A stretch of DNA of 64,000 bases from assembly GCA_963971575.1 (NCBI GenBank), contig OZ020618.1, positions 30,866,540 through 30,930,539 on the forward strand, read 5' to 3'. Of this stretch, positions 31,311 to 43,139 are shown piece after piece. The stretch is from Liopterus haemorrhoidalis (Eukaryota; Arthropoda; Insecta; Coleoptera; Dytiscidae). The notes below the pieces were generated by a model. That model had not been told where the DNA came from and made no database searches. It saw nothing but the letters and a program-made list of their open reading frames with translations. A program made the translations under genes and the position numbers. Every line of letters starts with the position of its first letter. Position 1 is the first letter of the stretch.

Positions 31311-33290
31311 CAGTGGATTGGACAATCTGACAATATTACTACACTAGTGGAGAAGAGTAACCGTACTTGTACACTTTATCTTTAATGAAATATTATTATT
31401 CTTTGAAAGTCACAATTTTTATCATATCAGTATTTTGAGTCCTTTTGTGGCTTTTCTGGCGGTATCTCCAGCGTTCAAAATAGGCACGTCACTTAAACAT
31501 ATCTTATTTATTATATTACTGAAAAAATAAAAAAATTTATCTATCTACGCTCAGTTTTTATCTGTCATCGTACCAGTTATTATCGTTTTTCAGGGAGTAG
31601 GGCGGTATTATTGTATACATGAAGCCTTGGCCCGCAATTATTGTTTTACTTGGGGCGTGGACCCACTCTCGATATCTCTACATGTAATGCTAAAATATAA
31701 TAGACATCTTTGAAACAATAAATGAAGCACTACTGAACACTGAAAAGGCAAGCAATATATAATAAAATATCTTAAAGAAACTAATTAAATAAGTAAAATC
31801 AAAATATGTAAACCATTGTATAACATAACTGAGTACAACGTAGAACATGTATACTATGTTAAGTAACTAAATGTACCAAAGCACTAAAAATACATTGAAG
31901 TTGTTCTTTATTTTTCATTCAAATAAAAAGAAAACTTATTTTCTTTTTTATGGTTTCATAGGTATGACCAAGAAATCCTTATATCGTCACTCATGTATCT
32001 GTCTATCTATTCGTTTGAAATTGTGGCCAAACGGCTGAGCTTAGAGTGTTGAAATTTGGCATTCTTATACAAGTATTTGACCCACATATAGGAAAAATAC
32101 TGAGCTTTTAAAAAACATATCGTCCTAAAAATATAAATGAATAGGAACAGATGAAAGCCCTTAATATAAAAGATATGCTCAGGTACATGGATTAATATGC
32201 AATATTTTATTTTTGAAAAAAAAAAAAAATGTATTGACCTGATTTTCACCAAAAATATTCTAAATTTATTTTGTCCTACAGCCTGTAACCTAAAGAAACT
32301 AATCTTATGTAATGTATATGAGTCAAAAAATTGATTTTTTTTGTTTTTGAAAAATAGAGGTTTCTGAAATTTGAAACAAATTCATTGATATTAAAAAATT
32401 GACATTCCGTGTTTTGCAGGTATACAGCTATAGACAATAAATTAATACATTTTTCATTTAAATTAAGTGCAGAATGCAGAATGAAAGCTCTTACTACTCA
32501 AATCAACCAACAAAGAAGATGTAAAAAAAATGTTGATTTTGATGTGATTATAGAAAAGAAAAAAAAGCTATACATCCAGCGATTTGTTGGCCTTGCTTAA
32601 GGCATACGAATCCCTAAAATGTCTGATAATTCACACGAAGAATTTTTTTTTTTTTGTTTCCCTTTGTTTTTCATTTTCTGGCGCTGCGTGTAAAACTAAG
32701 GCCCGGGAGTCTTACCGAAACTTCAGAACAAATTAAAAAAGTGTAAGGCCAAAGCTCAACTAAACATACAATCGAATAGAAAATTAGATTTTGTCAAAGT
32801 TGTATTTCTTATAATAACAAATTTGCATGCATCACTGTATCACTGTGCATATATATTTTTAAATAATTAACTGCAATAAATTAAATATTAACTAGATATG
32901 AACGAACTAAGAGACGGACTAGAGCCGTATTGTAGTGAAATAATAAGTAATTATACTGAAAATAAAATAAGATGCGCCATAAGGAACTAATTATTTCCGG
33001 AACGCTTCTGTTGCCGACAAAAATTTCAGCAATGCAGTAATAAATTTAAAACCCCGGTGGAGTTTGAGAGAAGTAAAACAGGTCGTTTCGATAGAACAAA
33101 ACGTAAATAAGTAAGTCGTAGCATGTCCTCTTTTCTTTAAAATACAAATTTGAATGCAGTGCTCTCACCAATGTTGTCTTAAGGCATGGCACGCTGGGCA
33201 TCGCTCCACGATTTTATGGGGCCCAGTATCAGTGATGGACTAGTTATCTGATACACGGCCAGAGTAACAGTAACGGAGTGAACGAGGTTA
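31311..33290. other. Long AT-rich stretch without recognised genes
   Basis: One 63-residue plus-strand ORF (32409-32600) follows a CCGTGTTTTGCAG acceptor-like sequence, but its translation is lysine-rich and unfamiliar, so I do not call it an exon. Otherwise homopolymers and simple AT DNA. Confidence 0.45.
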
Positions 33291-33299
33291 TTTGCCCCA

Positions 33300-33670
33300 G
33301 GCCCCTTGCTTGTTTGGACCTCGCAATGTTGAAGCGCAGTCAGTTCTTACTTGCACAGGACCCCGCAAAGTTTGCAGTCGATTCTTATCTGGCATTTTGG
33401 ATTTTCTGAATATCTGCTCTCCTCCAGTCCTCGAGCGATTTTTAACTTCACCCCTCCCCTGTCATCAAGTGATTTTATAAATTTCCACAACTTCCGCACC
33501 TCCGTCTTCGAGGGGTTTATAAAATTTGCGTCCTCGACTGATTTTTTGAATTTTTGTTTCATCTCACGTCCTCGAGTTCTTTTCTGAATTATCCTTCTCC
33601 AACGGTCGATTATTTTTTTTTAGTTTCGGTCCTTCTCAAGTTGTTTTCTATATTTCGTCCCAGTCCGGTG
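33300..33670. repeat. Degenerate CTCGAGYGATTTT-type repeat
   Basis: Blocks of the form CCTC(G)AGCGATTTTTAA, CATCAAGTGATTTTATAA, CCTCGACTGATTTTTTGAA and CCTCGAGTTCTTTTCTGAA recur every 40-70 bp. This is a diverged tandem array. Overlapping ORFs here (33292-33766) are probably products of it. Confidence 0.5.
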
Positions 33671-33822
33671 CATGAGTGGGCATGGGCCGCAGTACATTGG
33701 TTTGCCCAGATATTACAATGCTGTTATGACGGCTCTGGTTCTCTTTCGTTTTATTGTAAAAAGTAGGTTAAATAATAAATGAATTGACAAATTATTAGAT
33801 ATTTTCAAATTTCTATTGATTC

Positions 33823-34509
33823 GTGTTATGGGCCCCAATACGCATCGTTTTAGTGTGGACGGAGTCATGCCCGGTAAGCAGATATATTGAATTTGTTTTT
33901 GAACCCGATAACGACCCCGTTTTTAATATTTCCTTTTTTGAAGATAATTTGTCTTTGGCCGCAGACTTGATAGTTGAGGGTTACATATTTCAATGTCTTT
34001 CATCCCTACATATAAATAAAGAACTTGAAGGTGTTCCAGCAATATTAGTTAAAAGCTACGCTTTAGCTTTTGTTTCAACCTTGTTCATTATCTTTATGAG
34101 ATCCATAAGTAGTGGTACATTCCCAAATGTGTGGACAAATTTTCCGATATTTCCAATTTTTAATTCAGAAGATGGACATGATATTAATAATTATAGACCA
34201 GATTCAATTATTTCAATCATTTCTAAACTTTTTGAAAAAATTATCTATGACCATTTGTTTCATTCATTTCAGATTTTACCTTTCAAACAATGGACTCTTG
34301 TCTTCAGATGGACTCTGTGTACACTGACTTCAGAAAAGCCAAAGCTAAAACTGAATCATAATATTTTCTTTTCAAAGTTGGCAGAAGTTGGTGCACACGG
34401 AGATCTACTGAGATGGGTGTGTTCGTACATAAAGAATAGATTTCAGGCTACTACTCTCAACGGATTTATTTCTAAACATTTTTATACCACTTCTGGTATT
34501 CCGCAATGA
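33823..34509 (+). pseudogene. LINE reverse transcriptase, internally deleted
   Basis: 228 residues. LEGVPAILVKSYALAFVSTL and GTFPNVWTNFPIFPIFNSED are fingers motifs, followed by NYRPDSIISIISKLFEKIIY. The segment that should carry motif A is poorly conserved. LRWVCSYIKNR and TTSGIPQ lead to motif B, cut by TGA. After the stop a YADD box is readable near 34590. It resembles the minus-strand LINE at 4.2-6.3 kb in layout but is a distinct copy. Confidence 0.85.
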
Positions 34510-34640
34510 TCACACTTTGGACCATTATTATTTAATGTTTTTACTAATAATATAAACGAATGTTTTCACTACTCAGAATTTCTCTTATATGCGGACGACT
34601 GCGTTAATAATAAAATTCAAATCAGCTAACAAAAATGTTA
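33830..34640 (+). mobile_element. CR1/Jockey-like LINE RT fragment (+)
   Basis: Plus-strand LINE piece, 5'- and 3'-truncated. It includes the sequence preceding RT (DPVFNISFFEDNLSLAADLI), the fingers and the palm, interrupted at TGA 34507-34509. Beyond it the palm continues in the same frame as SHFGPLLFNVFTNNINECFH and YADD. Confidence 0.85.
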
Positions 34641-35045
34641 TCAAATTACCTTATCTAAGAACATTAACTTAGCCCAGAATCGTTATCACATGGATACTAA
34701 CTTGCTTGAGGTATTTCGACTAAAAATTTCTGTTCAGTGTTCATATTTAGAACAAAGAAATTTTTTAAAATCATCATACATTCACACTTTATAACGTTTT
34801 TGTTTTATGCCATTTAAATTAATGTTCCGTTATATGAATTCCCAGATATAATCTATATGATTTTTCAGAATCAATCCACAGAAATTTCTGTATTATTTGA
34901 GATATCGTTTTCAATTATTTCATGTTGCATACTTATCAAGATACTATTGTATCAAAATGAGATTACATAGCAGACGCATAAACAATGATGAAGTTTTTGT
35001 CACTAAAATTATTAACAACATTATAGATTAACCGTATCGTAGTTA
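34641..35045. other. AT-rich spacer
   Basis: No ORF or repeat recognised. Confidence 0.4.
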
Positions 35046-35050
35046 TTAAT

Positions 35051-35227
35051 CAGTGGCGTAACTAAGGGCACGCTACATGGGGGGGGGCGCCATTTGGGAG
35101 CCTCCAACTCCAAATAATTCTTTTTGTAATCGCATGGTCTCTTTACTCAAAGTTGACAAATACACTAGGGAGCCCAAAGAAAATTCTGCCTAGGGAGGGG
35201 GGATGGGAGTATGAAGTTATGCCACTT
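35051..35227. mobile_element. hAT-like MITE, degraded right end
   Basis: Starts CAGTGGCGTAACTAAGGGC and ends AAGTTATGCCACTT, where the last base of an expected CCACTG is mutated. It contains G-runs typical of short hAT derivatives (GGGGGGGGCGCC, GGGAGGGGGGATGGGAG). Flanking 8-mers do not match. Confidence 0.6.
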
Positions 35228-35275
35228 ACGCTTTCATGACCTAAGAAATAAATATCTTTTTCTCCAATCATTTGC

Positions 35276-35607
35276 TATAGTGCGTTCGAAGGTGAGTTTG
35301 CAGTACAGGGCATATGGAGTAGTTCTTTTTCATACTCTAATGGGTTTACACAATGAAACTATCCTTTTCTTGCTTGTCGACGTTGCCAGCTCTAAAACGC
35401 GCTGATCTGTGAAGACGCAGTATTCTACAAATGGCCATTTGTTTTTGTTGAGTGTTATTTTGAGTTTTATAAGAGTTGATTTTTGTAAATCATACGAGTT
35501 TTTCATATTATTATAATTGACACATTTGACACTTTTACAACATTTGGCAACACCGCTCCCATTTGCCATAAGAGCTATACTGCAAACTCACCTTCTAACG
35601 CACTATA
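35276..35607. mobile_element. MITE with 32-bp TIRs
   Basis: Left TATAGTGCGTTCGAAGGTGA and right TCACCTTCTAACGCACTATA are inverse copies; the TIR extends through GTTTGCAGTA. Flanking TATA context allows a TA TSD, suggesting a Tc1/mariner-type MITE. Length 332 bp. ORFs crossing it are not supported. Confidence 0.8.
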
Positions 35608-35729
35608 GGAGTAACTATGCTCAAAACGCCTCTTTAAACAGATTAGTTTCTACTTTAAATGATGTCTTTGGAGATAGATCCACATCATGTTTTTATAATG
35701 CAATTACGCTATTTTTATCTTAATTGGAT

Positions 35730-38690
35730 AATTGATTTTGGAATATTATATTTACCATTTAGTTTATAAGTAACAATATATATTTCACAATATATTGTAG
35801 TTGTGGTTTAGTCCTGTTTGCAAATTCTTTGGTGAATAAATAAATACCTACATAAAAAATACTACTTAGTATTTCTTGTTAGTTATAAGAAAGGATAATA
35901 TAATCCACAGTTTGGTTGGGTATTCCGTTAATGTTCTCGTATTTGCTTTGTAGATATAAGTTGGAATCTAAGTTAATTATACTATTTGTTTTGCTATAGA
36001 GTTCATTGCTTCCACATCATAATATGTGGGACTTGAGTAGGATAAATTTTTCGTAAGCTTTGCTGGTTTCTTTTATTTAACTGTTTTTGGATTTTCAATT
36101 AAATTAGTTTTCCTTATACAGTTTTGGCTTATTTTGCCTTAATAGTCCCTCTTTTCTTATCTGAAACCTACATTCTGTGCTTTTTCGGCGGATTTGAACT
36201 ACTCCCACTCTACCCACATAATTTGTCGGAATGTATCTAAATGAAAATAAATAAATCCGTTAATATGAAATCTGATTATCTTAAAAATCTATGCTTCTTT
36301 GGGTTATGTTAAGCAAATTAATGTACTTTCTGCTTATAACACAAATATTTTGTCAATGAACAATAGAATTATTGATCAACCTTATGAACAGTAAGTGTGT
36401 ATACTTATATTTGTGTTTAAATAATTACTCCGATTATTTTCATTGATTAACACTTGGGATTTCTTAGAAACATGTAACGACGCTAAAACTTGGAGTATAA
36501 AGACTTGCTGCTATGCAAACAACTAGACGACAAATTTGAATTATCGAAATACGCCCCACGTACAACCCACCAAATGCCCCACCCTATCTTAAGTCAACTA
36601 TGAAAAAGAGGGCCGGTAAAACTTTCAAATCACCGACTCGACAGTCTCAGTCCACCCCTGGTAATAAGCCAACAATTTAATTTATTAACATACCGTAATA
36701 ATTATTGCGAGCAACAGATCGGACACAAGAGAATCCTTGTATAATGCAAAGGTTGCAAAATGCAATCACATCATCTAAATCATCACCTTGGAAATATATC
36801 AAGCTATTTGCTGAAATTTACAAGTGGTTGCACGCGAGTTTCTCGACGATTAAAATATATACGTTATTACAAGCCGACCTGAAAAAGATATATTTTTTTA
36901 AGAATCGACGAACTCCCTTTGGGCAAAGAGGGTTTGGCTTTATTAATGTTCCGCGTAATATAAGCTAAGGTTGAAATAATTACTCGCTATATAGCGCATG
37001 CTCAGTTTGTGAGAATCTGGTTATTACGCTGTACTTGTTTTATTCATATTTATATATCTTTATTAGCGCAAATATTACTTTTTACTTTTTTCTCATATAA
37101 ATCATGAATACACATGTATTTTATCATTAACTGAAGCAAACATGTTTACTTTTTGACTGGTATTTTATTTCATAACATTTAATTATGTATTATTATATCT
37201 TTTTCGACATAAATGTTCAAAATGTGCACAGAATTGTTTAACTAAATATTTTCGTAATAACTTTAAATTAATTTGAATTGCAGGTACATATTTTCATATA
37301 AAATATAGATTTTTCCTATTGCGTTTTGCATTCATTGAGTTTTGGGAATAACTTTACTAATCATGAAACAGCATATCTGTACTAATATATAATAAATTAG
37401 TTCGTTTGTGTGTATGTAAGTATCTTACCTCAAAACTAAAGTAAAACGTAAAAAGGCACGGATCAAAAAATTAAAAAAAATCTATCGGTAGCCAGAACTG
37501 GTACTGTTTAGAATACAGTCGTAGATAGAGGGGCAGCTTTCACAGTACTTAGAGGGGCAGAGTGAAAGATAAAGAGAGGGAGAGACACCAGACATATCAG
37601 TTAGTACACACATGCCAGACTCCGAAATTTGGACACGTGAACGAAAATATATTAGTCTTTCAGAACAAATTATTAAACCGAATCTTTGTTCCAGTCCAGA
37701 TCAATGTAAAATGGAGAAGCCGCTAGAACAAAAATATCTGAGCTTTCTACTTGATGTAGTATCTCACAGAAGAAATAAATGGTAGATGAATACAGTAGAT
37801 AGGACGCTGGGTTGATTACAAAAATCAGTCCAAATTTGGGGAGAATTAAAATAGAAGGTATCTGGAAATATCTGACAGAGCAAGAAAGAAGATTGTGTGA
37901 GCAAGGAAAAAATGAATCAGAAAAGCAATGCTGAAAGTGCTGGGGCGAGAGATAGAGGGGGAGGGGGCAAGAGACGCTATAGATATGAAAAGAATAATAA
38001 TGTTAAGCGTGAATTTTTAGACATTTTAGGCTTTCCTTGATAATTAATAAGTAAATGCAGTCAACACACACAAACATTTTCCCATTCCCATGGTCCCATT
38101 TTTTTGCTCTTATACCGTCAAAATCAAGAATTTTTGTAAACCATTTTTTTTTTCATGGGTACACACAGGAAATTTGTTCTACAAAAAAAAAACAATCCGA
38201 AATCTTTCAACCTTTCCGAATTATAAGATCTAAAATTCTCTTTATTTAAAATTATTTATGTATCGATGCATGTCAATAATATGTTGAAATTTATTGAAAA
38301 TTTGGGGAGCAACGTATATATATACATATATTTTTTTGCCAATATTTTTGTTGACTTTCCATTGATTCCCATGCTCTTTTAGCCGTGTACTATAGTTGTG
38401 CTAAAAATTAAATATGAATAAAGGTGAAATTTGGGAGATTTCTGTTTCACGAAACAAGATATCAGATGGATAATATTTTTGGAGAACATTATTTATAATA
38501 ACAATTTTTGCAGTGTAACAATGTACCTTGGAAGCATTGACTGTACTAATCAATAATAAAATATTATAAATTTATCAGTTGACATTTCGTTGTATTTTTA
38601 GGGATAGCCCAAATCTACAATCAAAGCAAAAGCCGGCATTAGTCATATCTACGAACCTTTAAAAAGAAGCTATGCTAATAAATGTAAGAC
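35730..38690. other. Long AT-rich stretch without recognised genes
   Basis: Plus-strand ORFs at 36705-36968 and 38055-38249 show no familiar motif. A purine-rich patch lies at 37505-37600 (GAGGGGCAG, GAGAGGGAGAGA) and another at 37930-37975. No RNA gene or TE was recognised. Confidence 0.45.
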
Positions 38691-38696
38691 TACAAC

Positions 38697-39500
38697 AGTG
38701 TTTCCCAATCTTTTCTAGATCATACCTCATTTCAACGTCTCAAAAAATTGGATGCCTCTTAGCATAATGCTCAACCAAGTTCTGAAAAATTATAATATAA
38801 ATACCTTAGACACTTCAAATAAAAATGGAACAAGGATAACTATTTTATATTTTGCTTTATTCAAAACACAAATACAAAAAAAAAAAAAAATCGAACTCAA
38901 CTCGAAAAAATAAAATGCAAAATTAATGCCATTCTTGAGCTTGACGTCTGCTGCAAAGATTTTTTATTTGAGGTACTAATTTAGTAAATTTTAAGATCTT
39001 AGATCACCACGGTTTGTGATATTTAGATGATTTATTTTTTTCAGTAACACGTAATTTACCTTATTATTATTAAACTTTACCCTTTGCGCCAAGTCTCTTA
39101 TTTGCACCCTGCAGTTGTTTCATTAAAACAGGCCCAAAAATATTTTTGTGGAATATGAGAGTCTCTCAATGTCTCATTCTAAGAGCTTATGAAACTTAAA
39201 TATGCATTACAATTCTCGGCTTTCGGTAACACGCTTAATTTACACTTCAAAGAGCATATATTTATTTAACAGACGAATTATATTATGACCTACAAATAGA
39301 ACATTCTGTTTAACGGTGTGTGTTTCCCACATCGATATTTGACACACTTTCATTAATTAGAGAAATGACAGGCAAAAATTAGTGTAACAACAAATTGTAA
39401 TAATTACTTTACTGTTCGAATGATAATTACTAATACAATTGAAACATTTTATTATAGCAGTTTATTTGCATAACAACAAACAAATTGTCCTTTAACAATT
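38697..39500. other. Possible hAT left end, otherwise unannotated
   Basis: CAGTGTTTCCCAATCTTTTC at 38699 resembles hAT termini (CAGTGTTTCCCA). No inverted partner or TSD was found in the following kilobase. Confidence 0.3.
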
Positions 39501-39509
39501 TATTAGCGA

Positions 39510-39600
39510 CATACAGGGCCGGCTCTAGGTATTTATGCGCGCCGAAAGCAAAGTGTACCGGTGCCGGACTTTTACGTTTTAGGCGCCTTTTTATGTTCAT
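39510..39600. mobile_element. hAT-type left end fragment
   Basis: CAGGGCCGGCTCTAGG at 39516, followed by GGCGCC-containing sequence, resembles the reverse complement of the right end at 46380-46418 (CAGAGCCGGTGCTAGC). Its own right end was not found. Confidence 0.45.
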
Positions 39601-39623
39601 ATTTTCAGTTATAGTCGCCTCTA

Positions 39624-40534
39624 AAGCTGGGTCTACATTAGCGAACCGATCCTGTAAGGTAACACGCAGTCAGGTGCGCACGCAGAAAACGGTCGGGGAG
39701 GGTGTTCGTTTAAAAAAATAAAAATATAATACAAATTTATTATTAATTTTTTACGAAGAAGAGAGGACTTAAATATTAATTTAATTTTGATTATAATTTG
39801 ACTTTTATTAATAAAGAAAGGAAATTTTTATTTTGAGTTGCTTAGTTTTTATAAAATAAGTATTTGCCTTTTCATTACTGGAAGAGGTCCGGACCCGTGG
39901 AACCCCGTTGTATGCGCGCCTGCATCACGCACACAAGCCGAGCGGATCGCAAAGTGATCAATCTGATCCACTCCGTGTCGTTTTTTGTTACAAACATAAA
40001 GGGATTCGCTGTGCTTGTTTGTACGTATTTGAGGTTTGACGTTCGCAAGCATGGACGTTTGATGCACAGTTTGCATAACATGGAGCAGATAGTAAATGTT
40101 AGATAATAAATTTCTTTAATTGTATTGTACGTTATTTTATTTTTATATTTGTAATGGTAAATACCCTGAACGCCGCAAGGCCTAAGGAATAAAGAATATA
40201 TATAATTAATGTTTGACATATTTCGCCAGCTATTTAGCTTCCTCAAAATTTTTGGTTTTTTGTATATACCTTACCTCATATGGTTTTCAACAAAAATTTT
40301 AACTAAGTAAAGTTTATCCTAACCTATCTTAAACCAGTAATACAGGAGTCGATTTTGCATAAAATGGGCTGGATTGTGTATCACCTAATTGAAATTTTTT
40401 GTTTATGCTCGTAGCACGCTCAATATCGCTCGGTTTGCAGTAAGGTTGTAATACGTTCGCGACACGTTGATTTCAAGTTAGCCTTAATTTACGCCATATA
40501 TTACAGGATCAAATCTCTAATGTAGACTCAGCTT
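39624..40534. mobile_element. DNA element with AAGCTGRGTCTACATTAG TIRs
   Basis: Left end AAGCTGGGTCTACATTAGCG at 39624; right end is the inverse of AAGCTGAGTCTACATTAGAG, finishing at 40534. The subterminal GATCCTGTAA is also shared. Flanked by TA on both sides (39622-39623, 40535-40536). 911 bp. Internal ORFs (39849-40246, both strands) show no transposase motifs. Non-autonomous; superfamily uncertain. Confidence 0.75.
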
Positions 40535-40549
40535 TAGCAAAGGTGTCGG

Positions 40550-41450
40550 AAGCGGAACATCCTCTATTTCCTGCCTAAAGACGGCTCATATCTCCTCGAT
40601 TCTAACTCTTTAAAGGCAACTTTATCGTCATAACGTACGAAAATAACAGAATTAGTACTCAAATATACACAGTAGGTATAAAAATGTATGTACGAAACGA
40701 TTAGAAACTATTTGGGCGATGGTGTTATGCTAAAAAACGCACGATTAAGCGAAGCAGCGAACGGAATTCTGGAACTGGGCTCAAAGAAAAAATATTCGAA
40801 CTGCGATGTATGATTATACTTGTATTATAATAGGATTCTTTTAATATTAATAGAAAATGAACTTAGATATTTAGAAAGGAACTATAATATCTCAAGTTGA
40901 AAGTTAAGAAAAGTGTTTCAAACAGGAATTATTCATTTCAGTTTTATTATATACTCGTAAATAATTGATATTCCAACATAAAAATCTGTTTTTGAGTATT
41001 TTACTATAAGGTCATTAAAAAATGGTTAAAACAAGGTCAAATTATCAAAACTTGACAAACGAAAGGGTGAAAAAACCAAATTTTCAAAACTAGTTTTTTT
41101 TGCTGAAAGTGATCTACGTTCTAACGCCAATGGCACTGAAAAGCAAGTTTACGGCACAATACATATATGAGACCAGTACTCATTATAGTCTGTAATGTCC
41201 GGTCGCATAAAAGCCTTAAAACTAGATTTAAGCTAAAGATGTAAAACACAAAATTGCCTAACAACGCGTTGCGTTTTAATGAGTTTTGTCATACATCTAG
41301 TTTTAATACTTTTAAAGCGTCGATTAACCAAGTCTCAGTTTTCCGTGGGATCGGATTGCCGGGGTCTTCAAAATATAATCTCATTTCTGCGAATTACCTG
41401 TTTTAAAAAACATATTAGAATATGATTTGAGACAAAACGGGACCTCTTGT
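40550..41450. other. Unannotated stretch
   Basis: No ORF of note, repeat or RNA gene recognised. Confidence 0.4.
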
Positions 41451-41589
41451 CTCGTTAGGAAGGTTCACGTGGGTAGCTGTACACAAGAGAAAAACATTAA
41501 CATTCATTGTATTTATTACATCATAAGATGTACACGTCAATCCTTAGTTATTTCATTGTAGAAAGGGGCGGCAAAATTGAAGTAATTAT

Positions 41590-42006
41590 TTAAACTCTAG
41601 TACGGGAAGTTGAACTGAAGGTTCGTGGCTTATACTCGCTCTTATTGTCGCTGTGTGAAGTAATCGTCATATAGATTCCCGTAGTGGAACCGACAGGCAG
41701 TGCAAATACCGGTCGCTTGTAGTCGGCTGGATCCGGCAGTGGTGTCATCCTGGACGGACGGGAGATGGACTGACCTGCTCGCTCGCGTACTGTGAAATCG
41801 TGGTGTGAGGCAAGATCACGGCGAGTACACGGAGATTTCGTTGTAAATGATGCCGGCCCAGTCCGGATGTCAGTACTGTAGCCAGTTGATATGAGTTTAT
41901 TGTCCTTAAGACATGTGCTTTCAATTGTACTCCGAGTATCACCGTTCTCCAACCTCACGTTAGTGGCAACAACCAACGACCGGTGCTCAGGGCTCTCGCC
42001 CGTCAC
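41590..42006 (-). CDS. Hypothetical ORF, 138 aa, unknown
   Basis: Starts MTGESPEHRSLVVATNVRLE, is Ser/Thr/Arg-rich, and has no recognised domain or membrane segment. It lies downstream (minus strand) of the 222-bp units and upstream of an AATAAA at 41512-41517. GC-rich DNA favours long chance ORFs, so coding status is doubtful. Confidence 0.3.
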   Translation of the reverse strand: MTGESPEHRSLVVATNVRLENGDTRSTIESTCLKDNKLISTGYSTDIRTGPASFTTKSPCTRRDLASHHDFTVRERAGQSISRPSRMTPLPDPADYKRPVFALPVGSTTGIYMTITSHSDNKSEYKPRTFSSTSRTRV

Positions 42007-42055
42007 ACCTGACGTGGGGTAACGTTGTGAGTGCTACCCCCATATACAGAATCTC

Positions 42056-42663
42056 GTAACGGCACCAGTTAACTGCTTCCTAGCCGGAGCTAAGACTGAG
42101 CAGTCCAAAGGTGTGACCGACTGCCCAAACCGACTCTCGCCGGCGACGCTGGCTACGTCAAAGTACCCCAGAAACTCCGAAGGGCGCGTGCCTCCATAAC
42201 GCCTCCGCCACCGGAAACTACATATCTGATTTAGCCGACCCCCCATCTGGCGTAAAACACAACCTATCTCGTGACTGCACCAGATAACTGCTTCCTGACC
42301 GAAATCAAGATGGAGCAGTCCAAAGGTGTGACCGCCTGCCCAAACCAGCTCTCGCTGGCGACGCTGGCTACGTCAAAACACCCAAGGAACACGGACTCCG
42401 AGGAGCGCGTATTCAGAGAAGTGTCTCGGTCACCGGACGGAGGTATATTACGACATCTGAGCCCTAGAAACGTAGAGCATACGATTCGCCTCGTGATGGC
42501 ACCAGATAACTGCTTCCTAGCCGGAGCTAAGACGGAGCAGTCCAAAAGTGTGACCGCCTGCCCAAACCGACTCTCGCCGGCGACGCTGGCTACGTCAAAA
42601 CACCCAAGGAACACGGACTCCGAGGAGCGCGCATTCAGAGAAGTGTCTCCATCACCGGGTTAG
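42056..42663 (-). repeat. Three tandem units of about 222 bp
   Basis: Units start near 42056, 42271 and 42493 (GGCACCAGATAACTGCTTCC-type start), with spacings of 215 and 222 bp. The core GCAGTCCAAAGGTGTGACCG and GGCGACGCTGGCTACGTCAA is strongly conserved in all three. The 222-bp spacing is a multiple of three. Confidence 0.9.
42264..42614 (-). CDS. Repeat-encoded ORF, unknown (possibly not coding)
   Basis: 116 residues spanning two units in one frame. LGCFDVASVAGESRFGQAVT and LLDCSVLAPARKQLSGAITR recur after 74 residues with few changes. The first unit carries the same peptide in another ORF (42034-42246, EFLGYFDVASVAGESRFGQS). Retention of the peptide in all three units may reflect recent duplication rather than selection. 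No family recognised. Confidence 0.3.
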   Translation of the reverse strand: MFLGCFDVASVAGESRFGQAVTLLDCSVLAPARKQLSGAITRRIVCSTFLGLRCRNIPPSGDRDTSLNTRSSESVFLGCFDVASVASESWFGQAVTPLDCSILISVRKQLSGAVTR

Positions 42664-42905
42664 CGTATACCTTACCTTCTAAGCGGCGTCCTCTTCTTCC
42701 GTGGTCCCGTGGAATGAAGCCCTTGCGACTGGCCTCTCGTTGTTGTCCGCTAGGCTGGTTGTTAGACGGCACCGGCCCGCTGTAACCGCTGTTGCACAGT
42801 GCTGCCAGTTCACTGGGTCGGTGTCAGAGCTTACTTTGGAATTTCTCTGCAGTTACTCGTTCAAAGACTCGTTGACGGCTGATCCCGTGGCCTGTAACTC
42901 CATCT

Positions 42906-42913
42906 CTTTTATA
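42906..42913 (-). promoter_or_regulatory. Candidate TATA box (minus strand)
   Basis: The minus strand reads TATAAAAG within ATGATATAAAAGAGATGG, upstream of the tandem units. It could be the promoter of the GC-rich element. Motif only. Confidence 0.3.
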
Positions 42914-43139
42914 TCATACAGGTGATGAAGCGGGGTGTATGATAGGGTAGGGCCACATGTGTCGTGGGAACGCAGGTTCCGTCTGGCATGTTGGTCCAGA
43001 TGGCCGTTCACAGATGTTTCAAGTGGTCCGTAACATAAACCAGAGACAGCTATTCTCCAGTGGCGTAGCGGACGGAAGGCGGGTTACCGTTCCGTCTCAG
43101 ATTATTCTGTGCGCATGCATGTGTGTGTATAATTTAAAT

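Larger units (their letters stand above)
41500..43110 (-). other. GC-rich island with 222-bp tandem units, unknown element
   Basis: Composition shifts sharply to GC-rich. Read on the minus strand it has a TATAAAAG box (42906-42913), then three tandem units (42056-42660), then an open frame (41590-42006), then AATAAA (41512-41517). This layout could be an LTR or 5' region of an unrecognised retroelement, or a transcribed non-coding repeat. No RT, gag or host domain was recognised and the boundaries are not defined by any TSD. Confidence 0.45.

Noticed and set aside
32409..32600. Candidate exon after a TTTTGCAG acceptor-like site
   Set aside because: Lysine-rich, no recognised family, and no donor of quality before the stop.
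37505..37975. Purine-rich patches as possible regulatory or CRISPR-like arrays
   Set aside because: No regular repeat-spacer structure; simple purine-rich DNA.
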